DNA of 64,000 bases from Streptomyces lincolnensis (GCF_021173675.1 NZ_JAIHON010000011.1:241250-305249); one strand, 5' to 3'. Shown: positions 24,907-33,698, numbered from the stretch's first letter. Numbers and translations: made by a program. Notes: generated from the sequence alone by a model not told the origin.

Positions 24907-26061
24907 ATGGCCCGCTTCCTGCGCCCGCTGCTGCGGGGGACGACGTACACGCGCTTTCTGCACCTGTGGGTGCCGATGCTGGTCGTCAGCGTGTGGCTGT
25001 GGGTCCAGCCGTCGATGCCGTGGGTGCCCGCGCTGCTGCTGGTTCCGGTCGGAATGATCGCCTCCGTGCGGCGGGGCGAGGGGGTGCAGGCGCGGCTGCT
25101 GCTGACACCGGCCGAGCAGGAGCCGGGGTTCTCGGTGGCGCCGTCGGCGACCTGGCGGGACCGGCTGCGGACCGTGCTGTGGCTGGAGGCCCGCATGCTG
25201 CTGAGCGGGATCACGGCCTTCGCCACCATCTGGCTGCCGTACCTGGCCGTCGCGCTGGCGCAGCTCGTCTCCGGCCCGGCCTCCGACGACGTTCCGGTCC
25301 TGCGGGACGCCTCGCCGCACTGGGCGTATGGCCTCCTGATGCCGTTGCCGCTCCTCGCGTTCTACGGACTGGTGGTCGGGATGGGCGCGTTGAGCACCGC
25401 GCTCGCCCACCGCCTCCTCGGTCCCTCCCCGGCCGAGCGGTTGGCGGCCCTTGAGGAACGCACCGAGCAGCTTCTTGAACGCACCCGTATCGCGCGTGAA
25501 CTGCACGACTCGATCGGCCACGCGCTGACCGTCGCGGTGGTGCAGGCGGGCGCGGCGCGGGCGGCCGGGGACCCGGCGTTCACCGACCGGGCGCTGGAGG
25601 CCATCGAGGAGACCGGCCGGACCGCGCTGGAGGACCTGGAACGGGTGCTGGGCGTGCTGCGGGAGTCCGAGCGGCCGGTGAGCGGCCGGCCCACGCTGGC
25701 CGACGCCGACCGGCTGCTGGAGTCCGCCCGGGTCTCCGGCGCGAAGGTGGACGTCGAGATGGCGGGGCCGCTCGACACCGTGCCCGGCCCGGTCTCCCGC
25801 GAGGGATACCGGATCCTCCAGGAGTCGCTGACGAACGTGCTGCGGCACGCGGGGGCCGTCCCGGTCCGGGTCCGCGTCGCGGTCACCGACGGCGCCCTCG
25901 ACCTGGAGGTGCGCAATCCGCTCACCGCCGCGATACCCGGCCCCGGGCGGGGCAGCGGTCTGCGCGGGATACGCGAGCGGGCGGCCCTGCTCGGGGGACG
26001 GGCGCGCACCGGCCCCGACGACGGTGACTGGCAGGTCCATGTCGAGCTGCCGTTGCGCTGA
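24907..26061 (+). CDS. NarL-type sensor histidine kinase
   Basis: A 384-residue kinase. Membrane segments lie at about 18-55, 98-120 and 140-162. HisKA_3 with RIARELHDSIGHALT (phospho-acceptor His near 200) follows. The catalytic domain has an N-box (ILQESLTNVLRHAG) and a G-box (GRGSGLRGIRERAAL). ATG 24907 is preferred; the open frame upstream overlaps the divergent ATPase gene. It is followed 14 bp later by its response regulator. The signal is unknown, but the divergent exporter suggests envelope stress or an antimicrobial compound. Confidence 0.92.
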   Translation: MARFLRPLLRGTTYTRFLHLWVPMLVVSVWLWVQPSMPWVPALLLVPVGMIASVRRGEGVQARLLLTPAEQEPGFSVAPSATWRDRLRTVLWLEARMLLSGITAFATIWLPYLAVALAQLVSGPASDDVPVLRDASPHWAYGLLMPLPLLAFYGLVVGMGALSTALAHRLLGPSPAERLAALEERTEQLLERTRIARELHDSIGHALTVAVVQAGAARAAGDPAFTDRALEAIEETGRTALEDLERVLGVLRESERPVSGRPTLADADRLLESARVSGAKVDVEMAGPLDTVPGPVSREGYRILQESLTNVLRHAGAVPVRVRVAVTDGALDLEVRNPLTAAIPGPGRGSGLRGIRERAALLGGRARTGPDDGDWQVHVELPLR

Positions 26062-26075
26062 TCTACGCTGGCCGG

Positions 26076-26738
26076 ATGCCGGTCACCGTTCTCCTCGTAG
26101 ACGACGAGCCCCTGGTCCGCACCGGTCTGCGGGCCGTGCTGGAGGCGCAGCCCGACATCGAGGTCGTCGGGGAGGCGGCCGACGGGGCGGCGGTGATCCC
26201 ACTGGTGCGGCGGCTGCGGCCCGACGTAGTGGCGATGGACGTACGGATGCCCCTCCTCGACGGCATCGAGGCCACGCGCGCGGTGCTGCGCACGGTCGCC
26301 GATCCGCCGAAGATCCTCGTGGTGACGACGTTCGAGAACGACGAGTACGTCTACGAGGCGCTGCGCGCCGGTGCCGACGGGTTCCTGCTGAAGCGGGCCC
26401 GGCCCGCCGAGATCGTGCACGCGGTGCGGTTGGTCGCCGAGGGCGAGTCGCTGCTGTTCCCCGCCTCGGTACGGCAGCTGGCGGCCGAGCACGGCGAGAA
26501 CGGCGGCAACCGCGCGGCCCGCGCCCTGCTGGAGCGGGCCCGCCTGACCGAGCGCGAGGCCGAGGTGCTGCGGCTGATGACCCGCGGGCTGTCGAACGCC
26601 GAGATCGCCGCCCAGCTCGTCGTCGGCGCCGAGACGGTCAAGTCGCACGTCAGCGCGGTGCTGACGAAGCTGGGGGCGCGGGACCGGACCCAGGCGGTGA
26701 TCACGGCGTACGAGTCGGGGTTCGTGGCGCCCGGCTGA
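26076..26738 (+). CDS. NarL/LuxR-family response regulator
   Basis: A 220-residue regulator. The receiver domain (about 1-120) has the acidic pair DDEP near residue 9, phospho-acceptor Asp in VVAMDVRMPLLDG (about 54) and Lys in FLLKRARP (about 104). A LuxR-type helix-turn-helix (about 155-210) includes LTEREAEVLRLMTRGLSNAE and TVKSHVSAVLTKLG. It works with the kinase immediately upstream and likely activates the divergent ABC exporter. Confidence 0.95.
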   Translation: MPVTVLLVDDEPLVRTGLRAVLEAQPDIEVVGEAADGAAVIPLVRRLRPDVVAMDVRMPLLDGIEATRAVLRTVADPPKILVVTTFENDEYVYEALRAGADGFLLKRARPAEIVHAVRLVAEGESLLFPASVRQLAAEHGENGGNRAARALLERARLTEREAEVLRLMTRGLSNAEIAAQLVVGAETVKSHVSAVLTKLGARDRTQAVITAYESGFVAPG

Positions 26739-26837
26739 GCGCGCGGCGGCCTCGCCGGGTGGAGTCTCCGCACTCGCCGGGGGTCGCCGCGCCGAGTACG
26801 ATCCGCCCAACACGCGCACGAGCTGGGAGGACGGACG

Positions 26838-27995
26838 GTGGGGCGGCTGACCGGCGGGGATCCCTCGCTGCTGCGAAGGATCAACTCCGCGGTGGTGCTG
26901 CACGCGCTGCGCGCCACGGACAACGCGACGCTGACCGAGATCACCCGGGTGACCGGTCTGTCCCGGCCCACCGTCGAGGGCGTGGTCGAGGGCCTCATCG
27001 AGGCGGGGTACGTCGTCGAGAAGGCGGCCGACGAGAGTGTCGTACGACGGCAGGGTCGGCCCGCGCGGCGGTTCCGGTTCCGGGCCGAGGCCGGGCATCT
27101 GCTGGGTCTGGACATCGGCTCGCACCGGGTCGCCGCGCTGCTGTCCGACCTGGACGGGCGGGTGCTCGGCGCGGTCGCCAAGGACGTGGCCGAGTCCGCG
27201 TCGGCGGACGAACGGCTGGAGCGGCTGCGCACCGCGGTGGCGGAACTGCTGCGCCGGGCCGGGGTCGCGCGGGACTCCTTGCGGGCCGTGGGGGTCGCCT
27301 CGCCGGGGATCGTCGAGGCGGACGGCACCGTACGGCTGTGCGCGGCGCTGCCGGAGTGGACGGGGCTGCGGCTCGGCGAACGGCTGGGCCGCTCCTTCAA
27401 GTGCCCGGTCCTGGTCGAGAACGACGCCAACGCCGCGGCGGTCGCCGAGCACTGGAAGGGTGCCGCCACCGAGTCCGACGACGTGGTGTTCGTGCTGGCG
27501 GGGCTGAGCCCGGGCGCCGGTTCCCTGATCGGCGGGCGGCTGCACCGGGGATACGGCGGGGCGGCCGGCGAGATCGGGGCGCTGCACCTGCTGGGCCGCG
27601 AGGCGACCCCGGAGACGCTGCTGTCCACCACGGACGAGCCACTGCACCCGCTCGACGAGCAGGCCGTCGCCGAGGTCTTCGCCCAGGCCCGTGAGGGCGA
27701 CCAGCGGGCCCGCGCGGCCGTCGACCGCTTCCTCCAGCGGCTGGTGCACGACGTGGCGGCCCTGGTGCTGGCCCTCGACCCGGAGCTGGTGGTCGTGGGC
27801 GGCTGGGCGGTCGGCCTGGACGGCGTACTGGAGCCGCTGCGCCGCGAGTTGGCCCGCTACTGCCTGCGCCCGCCGAACGTCACGCTGTCCCTGCTGGGCG
27901 AGGCCGCCGTGGCCACCGGCGCCCTCCGGCTGGCCCTGGACCACGTCGAGGAGCAGCTGTTCGCCGTCGAGGGCACGGTGACGGCCCGCCGCTGA
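26838..27995 (+). CDS. ROK-family transcriptional regulator without the usual zinc motif
   Basis: A 385-residue protein. An N-terminal winged helix (about 10-70, with TLTEITRVTGLSRPTVEGVV) is joined to an ROK sugar-kinase-like domain (about 85-370, with LGLDIGSHRVAAL, VENDANAAAVAEH and GYGGAAGEIGALHL). Typical ROK repressors bind zinc with CxCGxxGC just after GEIGH; here that segment reads GALHLLGREATPE and has no Cys, and the preceding His is Ala. The ATP/sugar site may thus be altered. GTG 26838 follows GGGAGG. It is probably a repressor of sugar genes. A strong terminator follows. Confidence 0.88.
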   Translation: MGRLTGGDPSLLRRINSAVVLHALRATDNATLTEITRVTGLSRPTVEGVVEGLIEAGYVVEKAADESVVRRQGRPARRFRFRAEAGHLLGLDIGSHRVAALLSDLDGRVLGAVAKDVAESASADERLERLRTAVAELLRRAGVARDSLRAVGVASPGIVEADGTVRLCAALPEWTGLRLGERLGRSFKCPVLVENDANAAAVAEHWKGAATESDDVVFVLAGLSPGAGSLIGGRLHRGYGGAAGEIGALHLLGREATPETLLSTTDEPLHPLDEQAVAEVFAQAREGDQRARAAVDRFLQRLVHDVAALVLALDPELVVVGGWAVGLDGVLEPLRRELARYCLRPPNVTLSLLGEAAVATGALRLALDHVEEQLFAVEGTVTARR

Positions 27996-28040
27996 CGGGG
28001 TGTCGGGCCGGTCGGCTCCGCCGAGAGGGGCCCTCCGCAC

Positions 28041-28076
28041 GAGCAGCGCCCCGGACGCGTGTCCGGGGCGCTGCTC
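28041..28076. terminator. bidirectional terminator between convergent genes
   Basis: A perfect 16-bp stem: GAGCAGCGCCCCGGAC (28041-28056), loop GCGT, and the exact complement (28061-28076). It lies between the ROK gene and the convergent GntR gene and can serve both. There is no U-tract, as is usual in Streptomyces. Confidence 0.92.
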
Positions 28077-28097
28077 GCGTGAGCGCGAGTACGGCTG

Positions 28098-28859
28098 TCA
28101 GGACGCCCTGCGCTCCGGTCCCTGGTGGATCTCCACGCCGCCGGAGTCGCCGAAGGTCAGCCGGCAGGTGTCGGCGCGGTACGTGGCCACGGAGATCGCG
28201 GCGACGCGGCCGCCGGTGACGTACCGGGTGGTGACGACGAGGACGGGGGCGCCCGGCAGGCGGTCGAGCTCCTTGGCGTCGTCGGCGCGGGCGGAGCCGA
28301 GTTCGACGGCGTTCTCCCGGCGCTCCAGCTCCAGGCGCCGCAGCTCGCGCAGTACGGCACGCGCGCGTGCCGCACCGGACGGCGCGTCTATGGCGGAGAG
28401 ATCGGGCACCGAGTCCGCGGCGACGTAGAGCAGTTCGGCGGCGACCGGCTGGCCGTGGCTCGTGCGGGAGCGCCGCAGGATGTGCACGGGCTGCTCGGCG
28501 CCGGTCTCCAGGGCGGCGGCCACCGCGGCGGGCGGCACCTCCAGCGTGGCGTCGACGGGCTGCCACGTGTCACCGGCGGCGCCGGGCCAGTCGTGCTGTT
28601 CCGTGCCGACGGCCACGCCCACGCGAGGCGGGGCGACGGTCGTACCGACTCCGCGGCGGCGCTGGAGCCTGCCTTCCAGTTCGAGCTGTTCCAGTGCCTG
28701 CCGGAGCGTGGCGCGGGCGACGCCGAAGCGGGCGGCGAGGTCGCGCTCGTTGGGCAGGATCTCCCCCACGGAGAACTCGGAGTCCAGTGCTTCACTGAGC
28801 ACGGTCTTGAGATGCCAGTACTTCGGTTCCGGCACCGATTCCAGCTGCGTGGTCCCCAC
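28098..28859 (-). CDS. GntR-family regulator, HutC/UTRA type
   Basis: A 253-residue repressor. The winged helix (about 12-80: YWHLKTVLSEAL, LPNERDLAARFGVARATLRQALEQLELEGRL) is followed by a UTRA ligand domain (about 95-245). Family members in Streptomyces, such as DasR, sense phosphorylated sugars. GTG 28859 follows GGAGGA. A palindrome TTGGT-CAAT-ACCAA overlaps its promoter, so it is probably autoregulated. No sugar transporter is next to it; targets must be elsewhere. Confidence 0.9.
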   Translation of the reverse strand: MGTTQLESVPEPKYWHLKTVLSEALDSEFSVGEILPNERDLAARFGVARATLRQALEQLELEGRLQRRRGVGTTVAPPRVGVAVGTEQHDWPGAAGDTWQPVDATLEVPPAAVAAALETGAEQPVHILRRSRTSHGQPVAAELLYVAADSVPDLSAIDAPSGAARARAVLRELRRLELERRENAVELGSARADDAKELDRLPGAPVLVVTTRYVTGGRVAAISVATYRADTCRLTFGDSGGVEIHQGPERRAS

Positions 28860-28935
28860 CCTGTCCTCCGCAATCGCCGTGGTCCGGCGGCGTTTTAGCG
28901 CCCTTGTTTATTAAAGGTTGTTTCACTTCTCTGTG

Positions 28936-28970
28936 ACCATAGGGCGGCCCCCACCCTTGGTCAATACCAA
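28936..28970 (-). promoter_or_regulatory. GntR gene promoter and overlapping operator
   Basis: On the minus strand TTGACC (28959-28964) lies exactly 17 bp from TATGGT (28936-28941). The perfect palindrome TTGGT-CAAT-ACCAA (28957-28970) overlaps the -35 box and fits the GT-N4-AC pattern of HutC-type operators. Confidence 0.65.
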
Positions 28971-28981
28971 TCCTCGTTCCC

Positions 28982-29031
28982 CGTGAACGTTCACGAATTT
29001 GGATACGCGCAGCGTTCACGGAGCGTTCGCG
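28982..29031. repeat. CGTTCACG repeats with a 14-bp palindrome
   Basis: CGTGAACGTTCACG (28982-28995) is a perfect palindrome. Its half CGTTCACG recurs at 29013-29020, and a variant CGTTCGCG lies at 29024-29031. They lie upstream of the GntR promoter and just past the end of sigJ, so they may be a second regulator's binding array. Confidence 0.55.
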
Positions 29032-29061
29032 AAGCGGCTGTCCGTGCGGCGGCGGAGCGGG

Positions 29062-29946
29062 TCAGACGGGCAGGGATCCCAGCTTGTCGGGGTTGCGGAC
29101 GATGTAGACGGAGTGGATGAGCCCGTCGGCGACATCGAGCTGGAGGACGGAGTCGGGCTTGTCCCCCGAGAGGATCAGCAGGGCGGGCCCGCCGTTGAGT
29201 TCCAGGAAGCGGAAGGACAGGTCCGGGACAGCACCCTTGTGGGCGACGCCGAGGACGAAGCGGCCCACCTTGTCGGCGGTCTCCAGGACCCGCACCGGCG
29301 CCTTGGACTTGCCGCCGCTGTCGCCGACCAGCCGGACGTCCGGGGCCAGCAGGGACATCAGTCCCTCCAGGTCGCCGTCCCCGGCGGCGGCCAGGAAGCG
29401 TTCGGTGAGGTCGCGGCGCTGGGCGGGGTCGACCTCGTAGCGCGGCCGGCGTTCCTCCACGTGCCGGCGCGCCCGTCCGGCGAGCTGGCGCACGGCCGGC
29501 TCGGCGCGGTCCAGCATCGCGGCGATGTCGGCGTAGGGGTAGCCGAAGGCCTCCCTGAGGACGAACACCGCGCGCTCCAGGGGCGACAGGGATTCCAGGA
29601 CGACGAGGACGGCGAGGGAGACGGTGTCGGCGAGGACCGCCCGCTCGGCGGTGTCGGGCACGGCGTCCCCGAAGTCGGTGACGTACGGCTCGGGCAGCCA
29701 GGGGCCGACGTACGTCTCGCCGCGCGCCTTGACCTGGCGCAGCCGGTCGATGGCGAGGCGGGTGGTGACACGCACCAGGTAGGCGCGCGATTCGCGCACC
29801 TCGCTCCGGTCGGCGGCCGACCAGCGCAGCCAGGCCTCCTGGACCACGTCCTCGGCGTCGGCGACCCGCCCGAGCATGCGGTAGGCGACGCCCAGGAGGA
29901 CGGGTCGGTGTTCTTGGAAGACGTCGGTCACGGTGTCGGCGGTCAC
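29062..29946 (-). CDS. sigJ: ECF41-type sigma factor
   Basis: A 294-residue sigma factor. Region 2 (about 10-75: HRPVLLGVAYRMLG, DAEDVVQEAWLRW) and region 4 (about 115-165: LSPLERAVFVLREAFGYPYADIA) are followed by the SnoaL-like C-terminal extension of ECF41 (about 180-294). That extension replaces a separate anti-sigma factor. Its markers are present: WLPEP in the linker and NPDKL near the end, while the usual DGGGR loop reads DSGGK. GTG 29946 is chosen over a start 66 bp upstream because the protein then begins just before region 2. It is divergent from an alpha/beta hydrolase gene whose upstream region carries a possible ECF41 promoter. Confidence 0.9.
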   Translation of the reverse strand: MTADTVTDVFQEHRPVLLGVAYRMLGRVADAEDVVQEAWLRWSAADRSEVRESRAYLVRVTTRLAIDRLRQVKARGETYVGPWLPEPYVTDFGDAVPDTAERAVLADTVSLAVLVVLESLSPLERAVFVLREAFGYPYADIAAMLDRAEPAVRQLAGRARRHVEERRPRYEVDPAQRRDLTERFLAAAGDGDLEGLMSLLAPDVRLVGDSGGKSKAPVRVLETADKVGRFVLGVAHKGAVPDLSFRFLELNGGPALLILSGDKPDSVLQLDVADGLIHSVYIVRNPDKLGSLPV

Positions 29947-30033
29947 GGCCCCATCCCAACCGACGTACGCCGTCGTGTCCAGGCGATTACGGCGAGGCGG
30001 TTTCCTGACCACCTGGGCCCCCTGGGGGCGGCC

Positions 30034-30097
30034 GGACGCACGGGTCGGGCGGACGCGGGTCGGGTGGACGCGGGTCGGGTGGACTCACGGGTCGGGC
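30034..30097. repeat. short tandem repeat between sigJ and the hydrolase gene
   Basis: Four units follow each other: a 17-mer GGACGCACGGGTCGGGC, two identical 15-mers GGACGCGGGTCGGGT, and a 17-mer GGACTCACGGGTCGGGC. The outer units differ from the inner ones by an inserted AC. Confidence 0.9.
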
Positions 30098-30144
30098 GCC
30101 ACAGTTCCAGGGTGGCACGGGGGCTACCCGTCGGTAGTAATTGC

Positions 30145-30171
30145 TGACAAGCTGTCTACACCGTGTCCGTC
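30145..30171 (+). promoter_or_regulatory. possible ECF41-type promoter
   Basis: TGACAAG (30145-30151), 16 bp, then CGTC (30168-30171) resembles the reported ECF41 promoter TGTCACA-N16-CGTC: four of seven in the -35 element, a full match in the -10 element, and exact spacing. It would give a ~20-base leader ending with the ribosome site of the hydrolase gene. Confidence 0.35.
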
Positions 30172-30198
30172 TGCCAGGCCCCGTCGAGGAGTTCCCTC

Positions 30199-31029
30199 AT
30201 GTCCGCCACCGTCACCGTCACCGTGCCCTCCGCGCGCGGCGCCCAGTCGGTCACCGTCGCCTACACCCGCAAGGGCAGTGGCGAACCGCTGCTCCTGCTG
30301 CACGGCATCGGACACCACCGGCAGGCCTGGGACCCGGTGGTGGACATCCTCGCCGCCGAGCGGGACGTGATCGCCGTGGACCTGCCCGGCTTCGGCGTCT
30401 CCCCCGCTCTGCCCTCCGGCCTCGACTACGACCTGGCCACGACCACATCGGTGTTCGGCGCCCTCTGCGAGGCCCTCGACCTCGACCGGCCGCACGTGGC
30501 GGGCAACTCGCTCGGCGGCCTGCTCGCCCTGGACCTCGGCCGCGAGAAGCTCGTACGGTCCGTCACCGCCCTGTCCCCGGCCGGGTTCTGGTCCCCGTCC
30601 GAACGCCGCTACGCCTTCGGGGTACTCCTGGCGATGCGGCGCGTCGCCGAACGCATGCCTCTGCCCCTGGTCGAGCGGTTGTCGCGCTCGGCGGCCGGGC
30701 GCGCGGCCCTGACGAGCACCATCTACGCCCGTCCCGGTCGCCGTTCGCCCGAGGCGGTCGTCGCCGAGACCCTCGCCCTCGCCCACGCCACCGGCTTCAC
30801 CGACACCCTCCGGGCCGGCACCTCCGTCCAGTTCACCGACGACATCCCCGAGATCCCCGTCACCGTGGCCTGGGGCACCCGCGACATGCTCCTGGTCAAA
30901 CGCCAGGGCATCCGCGCCAAGCACGTCATCCCCCGGGCCCGCCTGGTCCGCCTCCCCGGCTGCGGCCACGTCCCGATGAACGACGACCCCGCCCTCGTGG
31001 CCCGAGTCCTCCTCGACGGCAGCCGCTGA
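30199..31029 (+). CDS. alpha/beta hydrolase
   Basis: A 276-residue hydrolase. It has the oxyanion HG motif LLLHGIGHHRQAW (about 36-48), nucleophile elbow GNSLGG (Ser near 106), an acidic residue in WGTRDMLL, and a catalytic His in LPGCGHVPM. A helical lid lies between strands 6 and 7. There is no signal peptide. ATG 30199 has GAGGAG seven bases upstream. It is divergent from sigJ, and its upstream sequence resembles an ECF41 promoter, so it may be the sigma factor's target. The substrate is unknown. Confidence 0.9.
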   Translation: MSATVTVTVPSARGAQSVTVAYTRKGSGEPLLLLHGIGHHRQAWDPVVDILAAERDVIAVDLPGFGVSPALPSGLDYDLATTTSVFGALCEALDLDRPHVAGNSLGGLLALDLGREKLVRSVTALSPAGFWSPSERRYAFGVLLAMRRVAERMPLPLVERLSRSAAGRAALTSTIYARPGRRSPEAVVAETLALAHATGFTDTLRAGTSVQFTDDIPEIPVTVAWGTRDMLLVKRQGIRAKHVIPRARLVRLPGCGHVPMNDDPALVARVLLDGSR

Positions 31030-32036
31030 CTCTGCCGGCAGGGCAGCCAGGGGTCCCACGAGCCGGGCCCCTGTGGTCGCCGCACACGACACATCACGGG
31101 GTCCTGGCCGGCGCGGCAAGCCCCGGCTCTGCGGGGCCAACACCCTCTGGCCCGGCTGCGGTTGGGCAGCCGCCCGGCGCCACGGGGTACGGGGTACGGG
31201 GTACGGCAGCGACCGACGCGGCCGCGCACGGCTCCCGCCAGTCCCGCAAGCCGGGCAGCCCCGGCCGCGCGGCACGGCGAGCGCCCCGCCCGCCAACCCA
31301 ACAACCCTCGACCCGACCGCACATGGCAACCCCCGGCGGCACGGGCGCAGCCGTTGCCCCGACGCACACGGCTCCCGCCCCAGCTGAGCGGCCCTGAACC
31401 CGCCCCACACGGCGGACCACCCCGTCTCGCGGCACGGCACGCCCTCGGCCCGCCAACCAAACAGCCCTCGACCCGACCACGCACGGCAACTCCCGCCAGC
31501 ACAGGGCACAGCCGCCGCCCCGGCGCACACGACTACCGTCGGACCCCGGGACACGAGCTGAGAGACCCTGAACCCGCCCCACACCGCACATCGCCCCACC
31601 ACCCGGCGCGGCACGCCCTCGGCCCGCCAACCAAACAGCCCTCGGCCCAGCCACGCACGGCAACTCCCGCCGACACAGGGAACAGCCCCTACGCCGGCCG
31701 CACACGGCTCCCGCCAGCCCCGCAAGCCCGGCAGCCCCGGCTCCGCCGCGCACGGCACATCACTACCACCCGGCAGCCAAGCGCCCAGCCCGCCAACCCA
31801 ACAACCGTCGGCCCGGTCGCACACGGCTCCCGCCAGCCCCGCGACGCGACGCGACCTGCGACGCCCGAGCCCGTCGCGGACGGCGCATCACCGGTTCCGC
31901 GGGGGCGACGACTTCCGGCCCCGCCGCGCGCGACAAACCCCGGCCCCGCTGACCCGCACCCGCCGCCCCCACCACCGCGACCACCCCGGCCCGTCGCCCC
32001 CCCCCGAATTCCGCGGCCCCCCGCCACAGCCCCCGC
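31030..32036. repeat. 1-kb non-coding field of degenerate ~160-175-bp repeats
   Basis: No credible gene lies here. A core beginning CGCCAACC(A/C)AACA recurs at 31291, 31451, 31625 and 31791, each followed by a variant of CCTCGACCCGACC and a CACGGCAACTCCCGCC-like stretch. The spacing of 160, 174 and 166 bp shows a decayed tandem array. A GGGGTAC triplet repeat lies at 31184-31204. Open frames on both strands change character between units and have no ribosome sites. The strand composition is skewed (C- and A-rich on the plus strand). Confidence 0.75.
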
Positions 32037-32050
32037 TAATGTCCCCTCCC

Positions 32051-33544
32051 ATGGCCCCCTCACCCCCGGACCACCCCCACCTCCCGCCCGCCGATCCCGC
32101 CGTCGCCGCCTGGGAGTTGCTGCTTCCGGCCGTGTCGGCGCCGGCGCGGGCGCGGGGGCGGTCGTTGCAGGCGGCTCTGCGGGAGGCGGTGCGGTCGGGG
32201 CGGTTGGCGGTGGGCACGCGGATGCCGTCGAGCCGGGATCTGGCGGCGGATCTCGGGGTGTCGCGGGGCCTGGTGACGGAGGCGTACGAGCAGTTGACGG
32301 CGGAGGGGTACCTGCGCAGCGGTCGCGGGGCGGGGACCTGGGTGAGCGAGGCCGTACGGGCGGCGCGGCCCCGCGCGCGTGACCTCGCGCCGCGGACTCC
32401 CGGCACCCGGGCGAGCTTCGTGCCGGGCACGCCCGACCTGTCGCTGTTCCCGCGGGCCGCGTGGGCCGCGGCGCAGCGGGAGGTGCTGGCGGACCTGCCC
32501 CACCAGGAGCTCGGTTATCCGGATCCGCGGGGGCTGCCCCGGCTGCGCACCGCGCTGGCCGAACTGCTGGCGCGGCGCCGGGGCGTGGTCGCGGACCCGG
32601 AGCGGATCGTGGTCGTCTCCGGGGTGACCCAGGCGACCGCGCTGCTCGGTTTCGTGCTGCACGCGCGCGGGGTGCGGTCCGTCGGCGTCGAGGACCCGGG
32701 CAGCCCGCAGCACTCCGAGCTCTACGCCGCGGCCGGTGTCACCACGGTGCCGCTGCCCCTGGACGACGAGGGACTCGCCGTCGGTCCGCTACGGAGCTCG
32801 GGCGTGCGGGCCGTCGTGACGACCCCGGCCCACCAGTACCCCACCGGCGTCGCCTACTCCGCGCGACGCCGCGCCGAACTCCTCGACTGGGCACGCTCCG
32901 TGGACGGCCTGGTCCTGGAGGACGACTACGACGGGGACTTCCGTTACGACCGCGCTCCCGTGGGCGCGCTCCAGGGGCTCGACCCGGAGCACGTGGCCTA
33001 CACCGGCTCGGTCAGCAAGTCCCTCGCCCCCGGGCTCCGGCTGGGCTGGCTGCTCGTACCGGAGTCGCTGGTCGAGGAGGTGGCGGCCCGCAAGCGGACC
33101 CTCGATCTCGGTCACCCGGCCCTCGACCAGGCGCTGTTCGCCCGGTTCGTGGAACGCGGCGACTACGACCGCCAGCTGCGCCGCTGCCAACGCGCCTACC
33201 GGGAACGGCGGGACGCGCTCGTCGGCGCCCTGGAGGACCACTTCCCCGGCGCGGAGGTCTCCGGGATCGCCGCCGGCCTGCACGTCATCGCCACGCTGCC
33301 GGAGCGCTACGGCCCCGAGGAGCGGTTCCTCACGGACGTGGCCGCGGCCGGGGTCGCCGTACGCCCGCTCGCGGACTGCCGACACCCGGGCGCCGGTGGC
33401 GAGACCGCCCGGCCGCCCGCCCACGACCACAAGGACGCCCAGGACGACAAGGGGGACGTACGCCTGGTGCTCGGTTACGCCCACCTGTCACCCGGCCGGA
33501 TCCGGGAAGGCGTACGGATGATGGCCGAGGCGGTCACGGGCTGA
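32051..33544 (+). CDS. MocR/GabR-type regulator (GntR domain fused to aminotransferase)
   Basis: A 497-residue fusion. The winged helix (about 35-105: LREAVRSGRLAVGTRMPSSRDLAAD, GLVTEAYEQLTAEGYL) joins a fold-type I aminotransferase domain (about 125-495) with PLP-binding Lys in YTGSVSKSLAPGLRLGW and Asp/Tyr in HQYPTGVAYSARRR. Such proteins regulate vitamin B6, GABA or amino acid genes using PLP. The second ATG (32051) is chosen: TAATGT (32037-32042) lies eight bases before it as a leaderless -10 box, and that box contains the first ATG. No obvious target gene is adjacent. Confidence 0.9.
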   Translation: MAPSPPDHPHLPPADPAVAAWELLLPAVSAPARARGRSLQAALREAVRSGRLAVGTRMPSSRDLAADLGVSRGLVTEAYEQLTAEGYLRSGRGAGTWVSEAVRAARPRARDLAPRTPGTRASFVPGTPDLSLFPRAAWAAAQREVLADLPHQELGYPDPRGLPRLRTALAELLARRRGVVADPERIVVVSGVTQATALLGFVLHARGVRSVGVEDPGSPQHSELYAAAGVTTVPLPLDDEGLAVGPLRSSGVRAVVTTPAHQYPTGVAYSARRRAELLDWARSVDGLVLEDDYDGDFRYDRAPVGALQGLDPEHVAYTGSVSKSLAPGLRLGWLLVPESLVEEVAARKRTLDLGHPALDQALFARFVERGDYDRQLRRCQRAYRERRDALVGALEDHFPGAEVSGIAAGLHVIATLPERYGPEERFLTDVAAAGVAVRPLADCRHPGAGGETARPPAHDHKDAQDDKGDVRLVLGYAHLSPGRIREGVRMMAEAVTG

Positions 33545-33698
33545 TCGGGGCGCCCGCACTCCCCACACCCCGGGGATTCGCACACGGGTTCCCCCGCCGT
33601 CGCGGTCAGTTGTTCACTTGTGGTTTGCGTGTGCGCTGCGCCGTACCAGTAGGTGTGGCACTGCACACTGGCCGGATCCCGTCCCTGGAGGCGCATCC

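Noticed and set aside
31094..31824. Long Cys/Gly-rich open frames on the minus strand of the degenerate repeat field
   Set aside because: They mirror C-rich repeats, have no ribosome sites, and other frames are equally open.
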